A program made the translations under genes and the position numbers. Shown here in pieces: positions 39,003 through 48,099 of a stretch of 64,000 bases of DNA (positions within the stretch are counted from its first letter, which is position 1; each line of letters starts with the position of its first letter). The DNA comes from Arthrobacter sp. KBS0702. GTDB taxonomy: Bacteria; Actinomycetota; Actinomycetes; Actinomycetales; Micrococcaceae. The stretch lies in the NCBI RefSeq assembly GCF_005937985.2, contig NZ_CP042172.1:1-64000 (forward strand), read 5' to 3'. The notes beneath the pieces were generated by a model. The model was not told the origin of the DNA. It worked only from the letters and a program-made list of their open reading frames with translations, and did not search any database.

Positions 39003-39076
39003 CCGCCGTTTCGACGGTTCCCTGCCGGCAGGGCGGTTGGCAGCGTCGAGTGGGCACGGAACCGTCGAAACGGCGG
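39003..39076. repeat. Long-stem intergenic inverted repeat (REP-like), copy 1
   Basis: Perfect 19-bp arms CCGCCGTTTCGACGGTTCC (39003-39021) and GGAACCGTCGAAACGGCGG (39058-39076) enclose a 36-nt loop that contains CTGCCGGCAG and GTCGAGTGGGCAC. It fills the gap between two convergent genes. A second copy with the same arms and equal loop length is at 62322-62389. Confidence 0.85.
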
Positions 39077-39079
39077 CGG

Positions 39080-39484
39080 CTACTCGGCCTTGGCGCGGGC
39101 CTTCTTGGCGTCCTTCTTCGCAGCTTCGTCCTTGACGCGCTGGGCTTCGGCGCGGACTGCAGCGTGGGTGGCGCGTTCGGCGACCAGCCACGCCGGGGGA
39201 GCCTGCAGCAGGGCAGTGATTTCCGCCGTCGTCAGCGCTTCCTCGACGCCGCCGCGGGCCAGGCCGCTGATGGAGACGTTGAGCTTCTGCGCGACGACCG
39301 GGCGCGGGTGCGGGCCGGTGCGCCGCAGCTCGGCGAGCCACTCCGGCGGGTTGGCCTGGAGCTCGGCGAAATCAGCGCGGGTGATAACCGAATCCTGGAA
39401 CTCCTGGGGTGTTGCGGGCAGGTAGATGCCAAGCTTCTTGGCAACGGTGGCCGGCTTCATGGACTGGGAGTTTGCAGAGGTCAT
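39080..39484 (-). CDS. DUF5997 family protein
   Basis: 134 residues, soluble. The N-terminal part (MKPATVAKKLGIYLPATPQEF) and the middle (PPEWLAELRRTGPHPRPVVAQKLNVS) match the DUF5997 family of actinobacteria. The C-terminal 30 residues are Lys/Ala-rich. Function unknown. It is divergent from the LysR-like gene with a 111-bp shared upstream region; this pairing with a LysR-substrate-domain gene is common in actinobacteria as far as I recall. Confidence 0.82.
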   Translation of the reverse strand: MTSANSQSMKPATVAKKLGIYLPATPQEFQDSVITRADFAELQANPPEWLAELRRTGPHPRPVVAQKLNVSISGLARGGVEEALTTAEITALLQAPPAWLVAERATHAAVRAEAQRVKDEAAKKDAKKARAKAE

Positions 39485-39595
39485 GCTTCAAGGGTATCCG
39501 GCGGCCAGCCCGCAGGGCACCAGAACAGAACCAAAAGAGCCCCATCCAACTTCCGGACCGGGGCCCTCCTGCGGTGCGGACGGTACTGTGAACAT

Positions 39596-40333
39596 GTGTC
39601 CGCAGAAGAAGAAACCGCCCAGCCCCACGACGATTCGGTACCCGAGACGCGGGAGCTGAGCTTCGCGTACGTGGCCGGGGTTACACCCGGCAAGTGGATC
39701 CGCCGCTGGGAAGAGCGGATGCCCGACGTTCCGCTGCGCGCCTTTATGTCCGACGACGGCGCCCAGCTGACGGTGCTGCGCGACGGCACTGCGGACCTGA
39801 GCTTCGTCCGGTTGCCGGTGGAGCGCGAGGGCCTCAGCGTCATCCCGCTTTATGAGGAGCAGCCCGTGGTGGTGGCGCCGAAGGGCCACGAAATCTCGGT
39901 GTTCGAGGAGGTCGCGCTGGCGGACCTGGCCGCCGAGACGTTCCTTGATGTTGCCGGCCTGGGCGGACCCGAGCAGGCCCTGCAGGTGGTCGCCAGCGGC
40001 GCCGGCCTGGTGGTCCTGCCGATGTCCGTGGCGCGCCACTTCAACGTCAAGGACACCGTGGCCCGCAAACTTACCGGGGCGCCGACCACCGAAATCGCCC
40101 TGGCCTGGCCGAGCGATTCCACCGACGAGGTGATCGAGGAGTTCATCGGAATCGTCCGCGGCCGCACCGCGGCGAGTTCACGGCAGCCGTCCGCGCAGCA
40201 GGAGAAGCCCAAGCGCGAACCGAAGCCGGACCGGCGCGGCCCCGCCGTCAAGAAGCCAAAGGTGGCGCAGCGCTACGCGCCGAACCCGGACAAGGGCCGC
40301 GGCAAGGGATCACGGAAAAAGGGCAAGCGCTAG
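39596..40333 (+). CDS. LysR substrate-binding-domain protein without HTH
   Basis: 245 residues. From GTG 39596 (MSAEEETAQPHDD) an acidic leader precedes a type-2 periplasmic-binding-like fold typical of LysR co-inducer domains (LSFAYVAGVTPGKWIRRW, VPLRAFMSDDGAQL, LPVEREGLSVIPLYEEQPVVVA). No winged HTH is present. The C-terminal 45 residues are very basic (KPKREPKPDRRGPAVKKPK and onward), a possible nucleic-acid or ribosome contact. I find no upstream HTH-coding sequence, so this looks like a stable stand-alone form. Divergent from DUF5997. Confidence 0.82.
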   Translation: MSAEEETAQPHDDSVPETRELSFAYVAGVTPGKWIRRWEERMPDVPLRAFMSDDGAQLTVLRDGTADLSFVRLPVEREGLSVIPLYEEQPVVVAPKGHEISVFEEVALADLAAETFLDVAGLGGPEQALQVVASGAGLVVLPMSVARHFNVKDTVARKLTGAPTTEIALAWPSDSTDEVIEEFIGIVRGRTAASSRQPSAQQEKPKREPKPDRRGPAVKKPKVAQRYAPNPDKGRGKGSRKKGKR

Positions 40334-40352
40334 GGGGCCGCCCGGCTGCCAG

Positions 40353-40715
40353 CTACTTGGCGCAGGCGTCCTGGAGGGCCTTGATCGAATCGGCCGGCAC
40401 CTGGTCGCCCGAATCCGCGATCTTCTTGAGCGGCGTCGTGATCTCCGCGGGCATGCCGGCCGCCTGGGCGCCGGAGACGAGGCCGCCCAACGCCTGCTTG
40501 TCCGACGCGCTGACCAGGCCGTCCGCCACGAGGGAACAGGCTTGCTTCTTGATCTCGCTGCCGGCCGCCGTGGCGACCCGGGAGGCGCCGTCGCTGACGG
40601 CCTTGTCGGTGGCCTGCTGCACCTGGCCACAACCCGAAAGGGCAATCGCGAGGACGGCAAGGGACGCGGCGGCGAGCAAGGGCTGGTGGGACCGTCCCCG
40701 GACGGCCCGGCTCAC
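40353..40715 (-). CDS. Small putative lipoprotein coupled to the GntR gene
   Basis: 120 residues. Basic start, hydrophobic segment and lipobox ALSGC with Cys29, then a soluble alpha-helical domain with [20 protein letters not shown] and a C-terminal Cys. Start GTG 40715 overlaps the GntR stop by 4 bp (GTGA). A longer in-frame ATG at 40814 lies inside the GntR gene and is rejected. Function unknown; expected at the outer face of the membrane. Coupling to the regulator suggests co-expression, but a link to the lactam operon is inference. Confidence 0.7.
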   Translation of the reverse strand: MSRAVRGRSHQPLLAAASLAVLAIALSGCGQVQQATDKAVSDGASRVATAAGSEIKKQACSLVADGLVSASDKQALGGLVSGAQAAGMPAEITTPLKKIADSGDQVPADSIKALQDACAK

Positions 40716-41398
40716 GCCCCGTGGACGGCGCTCTGCTTCTCCTCCGAGCGGTCGAGGTAAGCCAGCAGGAGCTCCGCGGCGCGGTCCGGGTCGCCCGCTT
40801 CCAGAGCGGCGCAAATCTGTTCGTTGTCGTCGAGGTAGCTGCGGTAAAAATGCGCGTCCACGGTGGCCTTGTGGAAGAACAGGCGCATCTCGGCGAGGAC
40901 CTGGGACATGATGGTGTCCAGCCGGCGGCTCCCGGCCAGGGCCACGATCGCGCGGTGAAAGTGCTGGTTCGCGGTGCCCAGGGCCTCTTCGTCGTCGGCC
41001 GCCGCCGCGGCCTTCCCTTCCTCGACCGCGGCGCGGACCGCCGCCACCCGCTCCGGGCTCCCCCCGCCGCGAAGGGCCGCGACCTCGACGGCGCGCCGCA
41101 CCGTGTACACATCGTGGATGTCGCCGGGGGCCAGGCTGGCCACAAAGACCCCGCGGTTCGGATGCCGGACCACCAGCCGTTCCGCGGCGAGTTCGGCAAA
41201 GGCCTCGCGGACGGTATTGCGGGAGACGCCGAGGTCCTCGGCAATCGTCGACTCGGTCAGCCGGGTGCCGGGCAGCAGCACGCCATCGGCCAGCTGCTGG
41301 CGGAGTTCTGCCGCAACCCGGTCCGCCACCGACGGGACGGCGATGCGCAGGCGCGCCGCGGCCGCCAGGGCTCGGGGGCCGGCGTCGGAAGTCGTCAT
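40712..41398 (-). CDS. GntR/FCD-family transcriptional regulator
   Basis: 228 residues. An N-terminal winged HTH (about 15-80, with [21 protein letters not shown]) is joined to a C-terminal FCD ligand domain ([31 protein letters not shown], and [14 protein letters not shown] with metal/ligand His). FCD regulators sense organic acids. The ATG at 41398 is preferred; the frame extends to a TTG at 41425. It faces away from pxpA with a 17-bp palindrome matching the FadR-type TNGTNNNACNA in between, so it likely represses the pxp operon until substrate appears. Confidence 0.9.
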   Translation of the reverse strand: MTTSDAGPRALAAAARLRIAVPSVADRVAAELRQQLADGVLLPGTRLTESTIAEDLGVSRNTVREAFAELAAERLVVRHPNRGVFVASLAPGDIHDVYTVRRAVEVAALRGGGSPERVAAVRAAVEEGKAAAAADDEEALGTANQHFHRAIVALAGSRRLDTIMSQVLAEMRLFFHKATVDAHFYRSYLDDNEQICAALEAGDPDRAAELLLAYLDRSEEKQSAVHGA

Positions 41399-41437
41399 AG
41401 TGCCGAATCTACACGATTGTTCCAAGTGAGAATCGTC

Positions 41438-41454
41438 GGATTGTTGAACAATCC
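41438..41454. promoter_or_regulatory. GntR/FCD operator
   Basis: GGATTGTT-G-AACAATCC, a perfect 8-bp-arm palindrome. Its core TTGTTGAACAA fits TNGTNNNACNA, the consensus half-site pattern of FadR-type GntR regulators. It lies 39 bp upstream of the GntR start and 53 bp upstream of pxpA. A second loose inverted repeat ACGATT...AATCGT overlaps the adjacent sequence (about 41413-41436). Confidence 0.75.
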
Positions 41455-41506
41455 AACAGAATGGTGCATCCTAGTAGGGGGCCAAGCAATGAGACGAGGA
41501 TCACAC

Positions 41507-42280
41507 ATGGCAAGCAGCGGGCTGACCACCATCGACTTGAACAGCGACGTCGGCGAGTCTTACGGACGGTGGAGCCTCGGCGACGACACCGCGATGTTCC
41601 GCTCCGTATCAAGCGCCAACGTGGCCTGCGGTTTCCACGCCGGCGATCCCTCCGTCATCCGAAAGACCTGCCGCGAGGCCGTCGCCGCCGGCGTCATGAT
41701 CGGCGCCCACGTCGGCTACCGCGACCTGGCCGGCTTCGGCCGCCGCTTCCTGGACATCGATCCGGGCGAACTGGCCGACGACGTCGTCTACCAGATTGGT
41801 GCCCTGCAGGCCCTGGCAGCCGCGGAAGGCGGCAGGGTCAGCTACGTCAAGCCGCACGGCGGCCTGTACAACGCGATCGTCGCGCACACCGCGCAGGCGC
41901 GGGCCGTCGTCGACGCCGTGAAATCCGTCGATCCGAACCTCGCCATCCTGGGCCTTCCGGGCTCGGAAGTGCTCCGCCTGGCCGAGGCGGCCGGGCTGCG
42001 TGCGGTCACCGAAGCCTTCGCGGACCGCGCCTACAACCCGGACGGCACCCTTGTGTCCCGCACGCTCCCGGGAGCCGTGCTGCACGACCACGCCGAAGTA
42101 ACCGAGCACGTGCTCCGGATGGCCGCCGACTCCGCGGTCCGCACCATCGACGGCTCCATCCTGAAGATCCGGGCCGAGAGCATCTGCGTCCACGGCGACT
42201 CCCCTGGAGCCGTCGCCATGGCCGCCGCGGTCCGCGAAGCGCTCAACGCCGCCGGCATCGGCACCGCCCCCTTCATCTAG
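41507..42280 (+). CDS. pxpA: LamB/YcsF-family 5-oxoprolinase subunit A (PxpA)
   Basis: 257 residues. LamB/YcsF signatures: [14 protein letters not shown] at the N-terminus, [42 protein letters not shown] and [13 protein letters not shown]. PxpA acts with PxpB and PxpC in ATP-dependent opening of 5-oxoproline, and relatives act on other lactams. ATG 41507 has GAGG about 8 bases upstream; an in-frame ATG at 41489 would add six residues. First gene of an operon with an MFS carrier, fused PxpBC and a biotin carboxylase. Confidence 0.92.
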   Translation: MASSGLTTIDLNSDVGESYGRWSLGDDTAMFRSVSSANVACGFHAGDPSVIRKTCREAVAAGVMIGAHVGYRDLAGFGRRFLDIDPGELADDVVYQIGALQALAAAEGGRVSYVKPHGGLYNAIVAHTAQARAVVDAVKSVDPNLAILGLPGSEVLRLAEAAGLRAVTEAFADRAYNPDGTLVSRTLPGAVLHDHAEVTEHVLRMAADSAVRTIDGSILKIRAESICVHGDSPGAVAMAAAVREALNAAGIGTAPFI

Positions 42281-42329
42281 GCAAACTCAACCAACCAGCC
42301 CAGGCACCACCCGCAACTGGAGGAACATC

Positions 42330-43667
42330 ATGTCCACACCGAACCAGGCCTCTCCGGCCGGCAGCAAAAAGAAGCTGCCGCCCGGCGCCCTCAAGGCCTA
42401 CATCGCGAGCCTCACCGGCACCTCGCTGGAGTACTACGACTTCGCGATCTACTCCGTGGCTTCGGCGCTGATCTTCCCCAAGATCTTCTTCCCGGTCGGT
42501 GACGAGCTGGTGGGCCTGCTGCTGTCCTTCTCCACCTTCGCCGTCGGCTACCTGGCCCGCCCCATCGGCGGGGTGATCTTCGGGCGCCTTGGCGACAAGA
42601 TCGGCCGCAAACACGTCCTGGTGGTCACCCTGATGCTGATCGGCGTCGCCACCGTCCTCATCGGAGTTCTGCCCGACTACTCGGCGATCGGCGTCGCCGC
42701 ACCGGCCATCCTGGTGCTGCTGCGCCTGGCGCAGGGCATCGGTGTCGGCGGCGAATGGGGCGGCGCGGTTTTGCTCTCCAGCGAATTCGGCGACGCCCGC
42801 AAACGCGGCTTCTGGTCCTCGGCCGCCCAGATCGGCCCGCCGGCCGGCAACCTGATGGCCAACGGCGTCCTGGCCCTGCTCGCTGCAACCCTCAGCAACG
42901 AGGCGTTTCTGTCCTGGGGCTGGCGCGTGGCCTTCCTGGCCTCCGCCCTGCTGGTGGTCTTCGGCCTCCTGATCCGGCTCAGGCTCGAGGAAACCCCCGT
43001 CTTCAAGGCCATCCAGGCCCACGGAGAGGCGCCCAAGGCCCCCATCAAGGAGGTCTTCACCAAGGAACCCCGCGCCCTGCTGGCAGCCGCCCTGTCGCGC
43101 ATCTGCCCCGACGTGCTCTACTCCCTCTTCACCGTCTTCGTGGCCCTGTACGCCACGAAGCAGCTCGGGATGACCACCGGCAATGTCCTCGGCGCCATCC
43201 TGATCGGCTCCGCCTTCCAGCTCGCCCTGATCCCGGCCGCCGGCGCGCTCACAGACCGCTTCAACCGCCGCCTCGTCTACGGCATCGCCGCCGTCGGCAC
43301 GGCCGTCTACATTCCGCTGTTCTTCCTGATGATCCAGGGCAAGTCCGTGCTGATGCTGACCATCGGCGTCGTGATCGGCCTCGCCTTCCACGCCTTCATG
43401 TACGGGCCGCAGGCTGCCTACATCACCGAGCAGTTCCCCGCCCGGCTGCGCTACGCCGGCAGCTCGCTGGCCTACACCCTGGCCGGTGTGATCGGCGGCG
43501 CCGTCGCCCCGCTGGTCTTCACGGCGCTCTACGCCGCCACCGGCAACTGGGTCCTGATCGCCGGGTACCTCGCGGTGTCCGCCGTGGTGACCGTCGTGGG
43601 CCTGGCGATCGGCCGGAACCCGCAGACCAGCGAGGAAGAGCGGCTGCTGCAGGAAGCCCGCGCCTAG
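42330..43667 (+). CDS. MFS transporter, metabolite:H+ symporter type
   Basis: 445 residues with about twelve transmembrane helices. TSLEYYDFAIYSVASALIFP at the N-terminus, GRLGDKIGRK in the loop between helices 2 and 3, and GIGVGGEWGGAVLL are typical of the MHS family (ProP/ShiA/KgtP-like), which imports organic acids, betaines or similar with protons. It lies between pxpA and pxpBC, so a lactam, oxoproline or related acid is the probable cargo; that is inference from context. GGAGGAACATC precedes ATG 42330. Confidence 0.9.
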   Translation: MSTPNQASPAGSKKKLPPGALKAYIASLTGTSLEYYDFAIYSVASALIFPKIFFPVGDELVGLLLSFSTFAVGYLARPIGGVIFGRLGDKIGRKHVLVVTLMLIGVATVLIGVLPDYSAIGVAAPAILVLLRLAQGIGVGGEWGGAVLLSSEFGDARKRGFWSSAAQIGPPAGNLMANGVLALLAATLSNEAFLSWGWRVAFLASALLVVFGLLIRLRLEETPVFKAIQAHGEAPKAPIKEVFTKEPRALLAAALSRICPDVLYSLFTVFVALYATKQLGMTTGNVLGAILIGSAFQLALIPAAGALTDRFNRRLVYGIAAVGTAVYIPLFFLMIQGKSVLMLTIGVVIGLAFHAFMYGPQAAYITEQFPARLRYAGSSLAYTLAGVIGGAVAPLVFTALYAATGNWVLIAGYLAVSAVVTVVGLAIGRNPQTSEEERLLQEARA

Positions 43668-43710
43668 GCGGCGCGGGACATTGGAGACGGCGGCAATCAT
43701 GGAGGCAGCA

Positions 43711-45411
43711 ATGGATACGGTGGCAGCGCGGCAGGCGACCGGCCACAAGGTGAACGCGGTGCGGCCGGTGGGGACCCGGGCCGTGCTCGCCGAGCTCGGC
43801 GGCACGCCGGGCGTGCTGGCGCTGCAGGCCCAGCTGCTGGAGCACCCGCTGCCCGGCCAGCTGGACGTGCTCGCCGCCGCCGAGACCGTGATGGTGACGG
43901 CCGACTCGGCCGTCTCCGCGCGCCGGATCGCCGCGCAGCTGCTGCGGCTTGATCTCACCGCCCCGGTACAGCGCGACGGCGGCCTCGTGGTCATCGACAC
44001 CGTGTACGACGGCGAGGATCTCGCCGAAGTGGCGGAGCTGACCGGCCTGGGCATCGACGGGGTGATCGCCGCGCACACCGGCCAGCCGTGGACCGTGGCC
44101 TTCGCCGGCTTCGCCCCGGGCTTCGGCTACCTCGTCGGCGACAACGAGGCCCTCAACGTTCCCCGCCGCAGTTCCCCGCGGACGGCCGTGCCCGCGGGGT
44201 CCGTGGCGCTGGCCGGAAACTACTCGGCCGTCTACCCGCGCCGCTCACCCGGCGGCTGGCAGCTGATCGGCCGCACCTCCGCCCGGATGTGGGATCTCGA
44301 CCGTGAGCAGCCCGCCTTGGCCGCACCCGGTTCCCGGATCCAGTTCCGCGCGGTCCGCGAGACCGTGCAGCTGGCAGCGGAGCCGCGCCCTGAAGGCGCC
44401 GCGACGAAGGTGGCCTCCGGGCTCCGGATCGTCTCGCCCGGCCTGCAAAGCCTGATCCAGGACCTCGGCCGCAACGGCCACTCCAGCCTGGGCATCTCCG
44501 CGGCCGGTGCACTGGACCGTGCCTCGCTGCGCCGCGCCAACCGGCTCGTCGGGAACGCGCCCGGCGCAGCCGGAATTGAGACAGTGGCGATCGCAACCGT
44601 CGCCGGCGGACTCACCGTCCAGGCCGTTGGGGACCAGGTCCTGGCCATTGCCGGGGCCCCGGCCGACCTTGCCATCACCCCCCCGGCCGGCCCCGAGGCG
44701 GAGCCGGCCCGCCGCACTGTTCCGATGGCCACTCCGTTCGCCCTGCTCGACGGCGAAACCCTCAGCATCGGCGCGCCCACGAGCGGCTTCCGCAGCTACC
44801 TCGCGGTCCGCGGTGGCGTGGCCGCCGACCCCGTCCTCGGCAGCCGGTCCACCGACACGATGTCCGGGATCGGCCCCGCGCCGCTGGCCGCCGGGCAGCT
44901 CGTGGCCTCCGGCGGCGACTCCGAATCCGGCGTCGTCGGCAATCCGGAACTGCAGCCCGAGTTCCCCGGTACCGGAGTGACGGTGCTCGACGTCGTCCCC
45001 GGCCCCCGCGCTGACTGGTTCGACGCCGAAGCGCTGGAGTCCCTTACCCGCCAGGACTGGGTGGTGAAACCGCAGTCCAACCGGGTGGGCATGCGGCTGG
45101 ACGGAACCCCGCTGCAGCGCACCCGGGACGGGGAGCTGGCCAGCGAAGGCACCGTTGCCGGCGCACTGCAGGTCCCGCCCGAGGGTCTGCCCGTGCTGTT
45201 CCTCGCCGACCACCCGATCACCGGCGGTTACCCGGTGATCGCCGTCGTCGTCGACTCCCAACTGGACCGCGCCGCGCAGGTCCCTATCGGCGGGACCATC
45301 CGCTTCCGCTGGGCGGAGCCCGGCAGCACCCAGCAACCCACCCCCGAACCAACCACCCCCGAACCAACCACCCCCGAAAACACCGCCGCCGAACACGAAG
45401 TGAGTAACTGA
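43711..45411 (+). CDS. Fused 5-oxoprolinase subunits B and C / biotin-dependent carboxyltransferase-like (PxpB-PxpC)
   Basis: 566 residues. The N-terminal half (about 12-205) is PxpB/KipI-like ([11 protein letters not shown] and [20 protein letters not shown]). The C-terminal half (about 230-545) is PxpC/KipA-like ([38 protein letters not shown]). The same folds form the carboxyltransferase of urea carboxylase. [14 protein letters not shown] tail encoded by 15-bp repeats ends the protein. ATG 43711 has GGAGG 5 bases upstream. The stop and the next start overlap (TGATG), coupling it to the biotin carboxylase. Fusion of B and C is known in other bacteria. Confidence 0.9.
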   Translation: MDTVAARQATGHKVNAVRPVGTRAVLAELGGTPGVLALQAQLLEHPLPGQLDVLAAAETVMVTADSAVSARRIAAQLLRLDLTAPVQRDGGLVVIDTVYDGEDLAEVAELTGLGIDGVIAAHTGQPWTVAFAGFAPGFGYLVGDNEALNVPRRSSPRTAVPAGSVALAGNYSAVYPRRSPGGWQLIGRTSARMWDLDREQPALAAPGSRIQFRAVRETVQLAAEPRPEGAATKVASGLRIVSPGLQSLIQDLGRNGHSSLGISAAGALDRASLRRANRLVGNAPGAAGIETVAIATVAGGLTVQAVGDQVLAIAGAPADLAITPPAGPEAEPARRTVPMATPFALLDGETLSIGAPTSGFRSYLAVRGGVAADPVLGSRSTDTMSGIGPAPLAAGQLVASGGDSESGVVGNPELQPEFPGTGVTVLDVVPGPRADWFDAEALESLTRQDWVVKPQSNRVGMRLDGTPLQRTRDGELASEGTVAGALQVPPEGLPVLFLADHPITGGYPVIAVVVDSQLDRAAQVPIGGTIRFRWAEPGSTQQPTPEPTTPEPTTPENTAAEHEVSN

Positions 45412-47198
45412 TGCGCAAGGTCCTGATCGCCAACCGCGGCGAAATCGCCGTCCGGATCGCCCGGGCCTGCGACGACGCCCAGCTGGCGTCCGTCGCCGTC
45501 TACGCCGACATCGACGCCGACGCGGTGCACGTCTCCGCCGCGGACGAGGCCTTTGCCCTGGGCGGCAATTCGCCCGCTGATACCTACCTGAACATTCCCA
45601 AGCTGCTGGATGCGGCGGCGGCATCCGGGGCGGACGCCGTGCACCCCGGCTACGGTTTCCTGTCCGAGAACGCCGACTTCGCCCAGGCCGTGCTCGACGC
45701 CGGACTGACCTGGATCGGGCCCGCGCCTGAGGCCATCCGCCTGCTCGGCAACAAGATCACCGCCCGCGAAACGGCCGTCCGGGCCGGGGCACCCCTGGTG
45801 GCCGGCAGCGACGGGCCCGTCGGTTCCGCGGCCGAAGCCCGGGCCTTCGCCGAGCAGCACGGACTGCCGATCGCCATCAAGGCGGCCTTCGGCGGCGGCG
45901 GCCGCGGCATGAAGGTGGTCCGCGCGCTTGAAGAAATCGAGGAGGCCTTCGACTCCGCCGTCCGCGAGGCGGTCGCCGCCTTCGGCCGCGGCGAGTGCTT
46001 CGTGGAGCGCTACCTAGACCGGCCCCGCCACGTCGAGGCCCAGGTCCTGGCCGACACCCACGGGAACGTCGTTGTCGTCGGGACCCGCGATTGCTCGCTT
46101 CAGCGCCGGCACCAGAAACTCGTCGAAGAAGCCCCCGCACCGTTCCTCACCGACGGACAGCGGCGCCAAATCTATCAGGCGTCCAAGGCCGTCTGCCGGG
46201 AGGCCGGCTACTCCGGCGCCGGCACGGTGGAGTTCCTCGTGGCGGCCGACGGCACAGTCGCCTTCCTGGAGGTCAACACGCGCCTGCAGGTGGAGCACCC
46301 CATCACCGAGGAAACCACCGGAATCGACCTGGTCCAGGAGCAGTTCCGCATCGCCGCGGGGGAGCAGCTCCGTATCACCGGGGACCCGGCGCCCCGCGGG
46401 CACTCCTTCGAATTCCGTCTGAACGCCGAGGACGTGGGCCGCGGCTTCCTGCCCTCACCGGGCACGATTGCCGAGTTCTCCGGCCCCACCGGCCCCGGGA
46501 TCCGGCTCGACTCGGGCGTCCGTTCCGGCTCGTTCGTCCCGCCGCAGTTCGACTCGCTGCTGGCCAAGCTGATCGTCACCGGCGCGGACCGGCAACAGGC
46601 CCTGCGCCGCGCCCGCCGCGCCCTCGCCGAACTCAGCATCACCGGGGTGGCAACGGTGCTGCCGTTCCACCGGGCCGTGCTGGAATCCCCGGACTTCACC
46701 TCAGCGACAGCCCTGGGCATTCACACCCGCTGGATCGAGACCGAATTCGCCGACCGGTTCTCGATCGCCGCCGAACCCGGCTACAGCACCACGGCGCCCG
46801 ACGGCGAACGCCGCACCATCACCGTCGAGGTCGACGGCAAGCGCCTCGCCGTCGGGCTGCCGGCGGACCTGCTGGACGGCTGGGCACGGTCAGACCGGGC
46901 GCTGCCCGGCGGGCTCCCGGCCGGGCTTTCGATGGACGGCACGGCGGGAACCGCTCCCGACGGCGGCGGCGCCGGCCCTGCGGATCCGGCGGAACTGCGC
47001 GCCCACATGGCCGGGACGGTGGTGAAATGGCTCGTCGAGCCGGGTGCCGGGGTCGCGGCCGGGGATCCCGTCGTTGTGCTCGAAGCGATGAAGATGGAAA
47101 CCCAGGTCGCCGCGCACCGGGACGGCACGGTCACCGACGTCCGCACCGAAGCCGGCGGCGTGGTCACCGCCGGAGCGGTGCTGGCGCTGATCGGGTAG
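45411..47198 (+). CDS. Biotin carboxylase with C-terminal biotin-carrier domain
   Basis: 595 residues. An N-terminal biotin carboxylase (about 1-450) with [20 protein letters not shown], the ATP-grasp loop [11 protein letters not shown], and [23 protein letters not shown] linker leads to a biotinyl-lipoyl domain with EAMKMET, biotin-accepting Lys561. The order and size resemble AccA3/AccC-BCCP fusions, but no acyl-CoA carboxyltransferase is near. In this operon the likely carboxyl acceptor is the substrate handled by the fused PxpBC protein. Biotin ligase must come from elsewhere. Confidence 0.92.
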   Translation: MRKVLIANRGEIAVRIARACDDAQLASVAVYADIDADAVHVSAADEAFALGGNSPADTYLNIPKLLDAAAASGADAVHPGYGFLSENADFAQAVLDAGLTWIGPAPEAIRLLGNKITARETAVRAGAPLVAGSDGPVGSAAEARAFAEQHGLPIAIKAAFGGGGRGMKVVRALEEIEEAFDSAVREAVAAFGRGECFVERYLDRPRHVEAQVLADTHGNVVVVGTRDCSLQRRHQKLVEEAPAPFLTDGQRRQIYQASKAVCREAGYSGAGTVEFLVAADGTVAFLEVNTRLQVEHPITEETTGIDLVQEQFRIAAGEQLRITGDPAPRGHSFEFRLNAEDVGRGFLPSPGTIAEFSGPTGPGIRLDSGVRSGSFVPPQFDSLLAKLIVTGADRQQALRRARRALAELSITGVATVLPFHRAVLESPDFTSATALGIHTRWIETEFADRFSIAAEPGYSTTAPDGERRTITVEVDGKRLAVGLPADLLDGWARSDRALPGGLPAGLSMDGTAGTAPDGGGAGPADPAELRAHMAGTVVKWLVEPGAGVAAGDPVVVLEAMKMETQVAAHRDGTVTDVRTEAGGVVTAGAVLALIG

Positions 47199-47236
47199 CG
47201 CTGCCGCAGGCGTTCCCGACGGCGCCGGGTTGAGCA

Positions 47237-47270
47237 AAGGGTCCGTCCGGTTGAAACCGGACGGACCCTT
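47237..47270 (+). terminator. Hairpin terminator after the biotin carboxylase gene
   Basis: Near-perfect inverted repeat: AAGGGTCCGTCCGGTT (47237-47252) / AACCGGACGGACCCTT (47255-47270), effectively a 15-bp stem with a TGAA loop, ending in CTTGTC. Located 38 bp past the stop and before a convergent gene, so it may act in both directions. Confidence 0.75.
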
Positions 47271-47296
47271 GTCAGTTTGGTGGGACAGGATTTTGG

Positions 47297-47518
47297 CTAG
47301 TCGACGTGGCCGGAGAGCGCGACGAGGACGCCAGCGGTGGCGAAGAACTTGTTGCCGCCCAGATCGCGGATCGTGTTGAAGCCCATGCTGGTGAGCAGTT
47401 CGTTGTGCTTCTCCGTAAGTCCCGCCAGTGCCGACGGGGGCGCGGCCAGCACTTCGTCCAGGCTCTTGTCCTCGTAGGCCTTGTCGAGGTTCTTGCCAAG
47501 TTCGATTGAAATAGCCAT
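47297..47518 (-). CDS. Small conserved-looking protein of unknown function
   Basis: 73 residues from ATG 47518 (MAISIELGKNLDKAYEDKSL), with AAGGA 6 bases upstream. Soluble, mixed helix. A leucine/alanine-rich middle (EVLAAPPSALAGLTEKHNELL) is followed by FNTIRDLGGNKFFATAGVLVALSGH, suggesting a helix-hairpin-type domain. I do not recognise the family with certainty. A longer frame upstream has no RBS and odd composition. Convergent with the biotin-carboxylase operon across the terminator. Confidence 0.65.
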   Translation of the reverse strand: MAISIELGKNLDKAYEDKSLDEVLAAPPSALAGLTEKHNELLTSMGFNTIRDLGGNKFFATAGVLVALSGHVD

Positions 47519-47752
47519 GATCATCCTTTGCTCGATACGGAACAAGGTGCAGATTCTGGCTCCGGACCACTGCGGCCCCGGGCCGGACCGCCGGAGAAAC
47601 CGGCGGTCCATGGTCACAAGCTAGCGCAGGCTTGGTCTTGGCAGGCGTCATCGGGCCCGGGAATTGGCCGGGCAATCCGGCCCTACCGGGTGCTCGTCTC
47701 CGGGAACATAATCGGCCATATCAACCCCGTACAGAGGATGGAGGCGGCAGCC

Positions 47753-48049
47753 ATGTCTGTCTACACGCTTGGAATCTGGCTGGTTCACCCGGGACGCGAG
47801 AACGATTTTGTCCAGGCCTGGCGGGATCTGGCCAGGAAAACGCAGGAGGATTACCCCCACACCCGGGCTGTGCTGATGCACGACCATGACGTCAAGAACC
47901 GGTTTATCAGCACCGGCCCGTGGGAATCGCTGGAACAAATCGAGCAATGGCGGGCCTCAGCGACGTTTACCCAAGGGGTGGAGGCCATGCGCGAGTTGCT
48001 GGAGCACTTTGAGTCACGCACCCTCGACGAGGCAGCCAGCATCGGCTAG
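47753..48049 (+). CDS. Antibiotic biosynthesis monooxygenase-like (ABM, dimeric ferredoxin-fold) protein
   Basis: 98 residues: VYTLGIWLVHPGRENDFVQ, then RAVLMHDHDVKNRFISTGPW and a C-terminal helix. This is the small dimeric alpha-beta barrel (ABM/EthD-like) fold that includes cofactor-free monooxygenases and heme-degrading enzymes; catalytic residues are not certain. ATG 47753 with GGAGG upstream; an in-frame ATG at 47738 could add five residues. Function unresolved. Confidence 0.7.
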   Translation: MSVYTLGIWLVHPGRENDFVQAWRDLARKTQEDYPHTRAVLMHDHDVKNRFISTGPWESLEQIEQWRASATFTQGVEAMRELLEHFESRTLDEAASIG

Positions 48050-48099
48050 ACCCGCCCCGTCGCGGGCGGAACCTGGGTAGGCGTGCCGCGGACCGCGGT

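Noticed and set aside
40721..41506. Long N-terminal extension of the pxpA reading frame
   Set aside because: It runs antisense through the GntR gene; the LamB/YcsF homology begins only after ATG 41507.
42273..44078. 601-codon minus-strand frame across the MFS and pxpBC genes
   Set aside because: Gln/Gly/Asp-rich shadow of two well-supported plus-strand genes.
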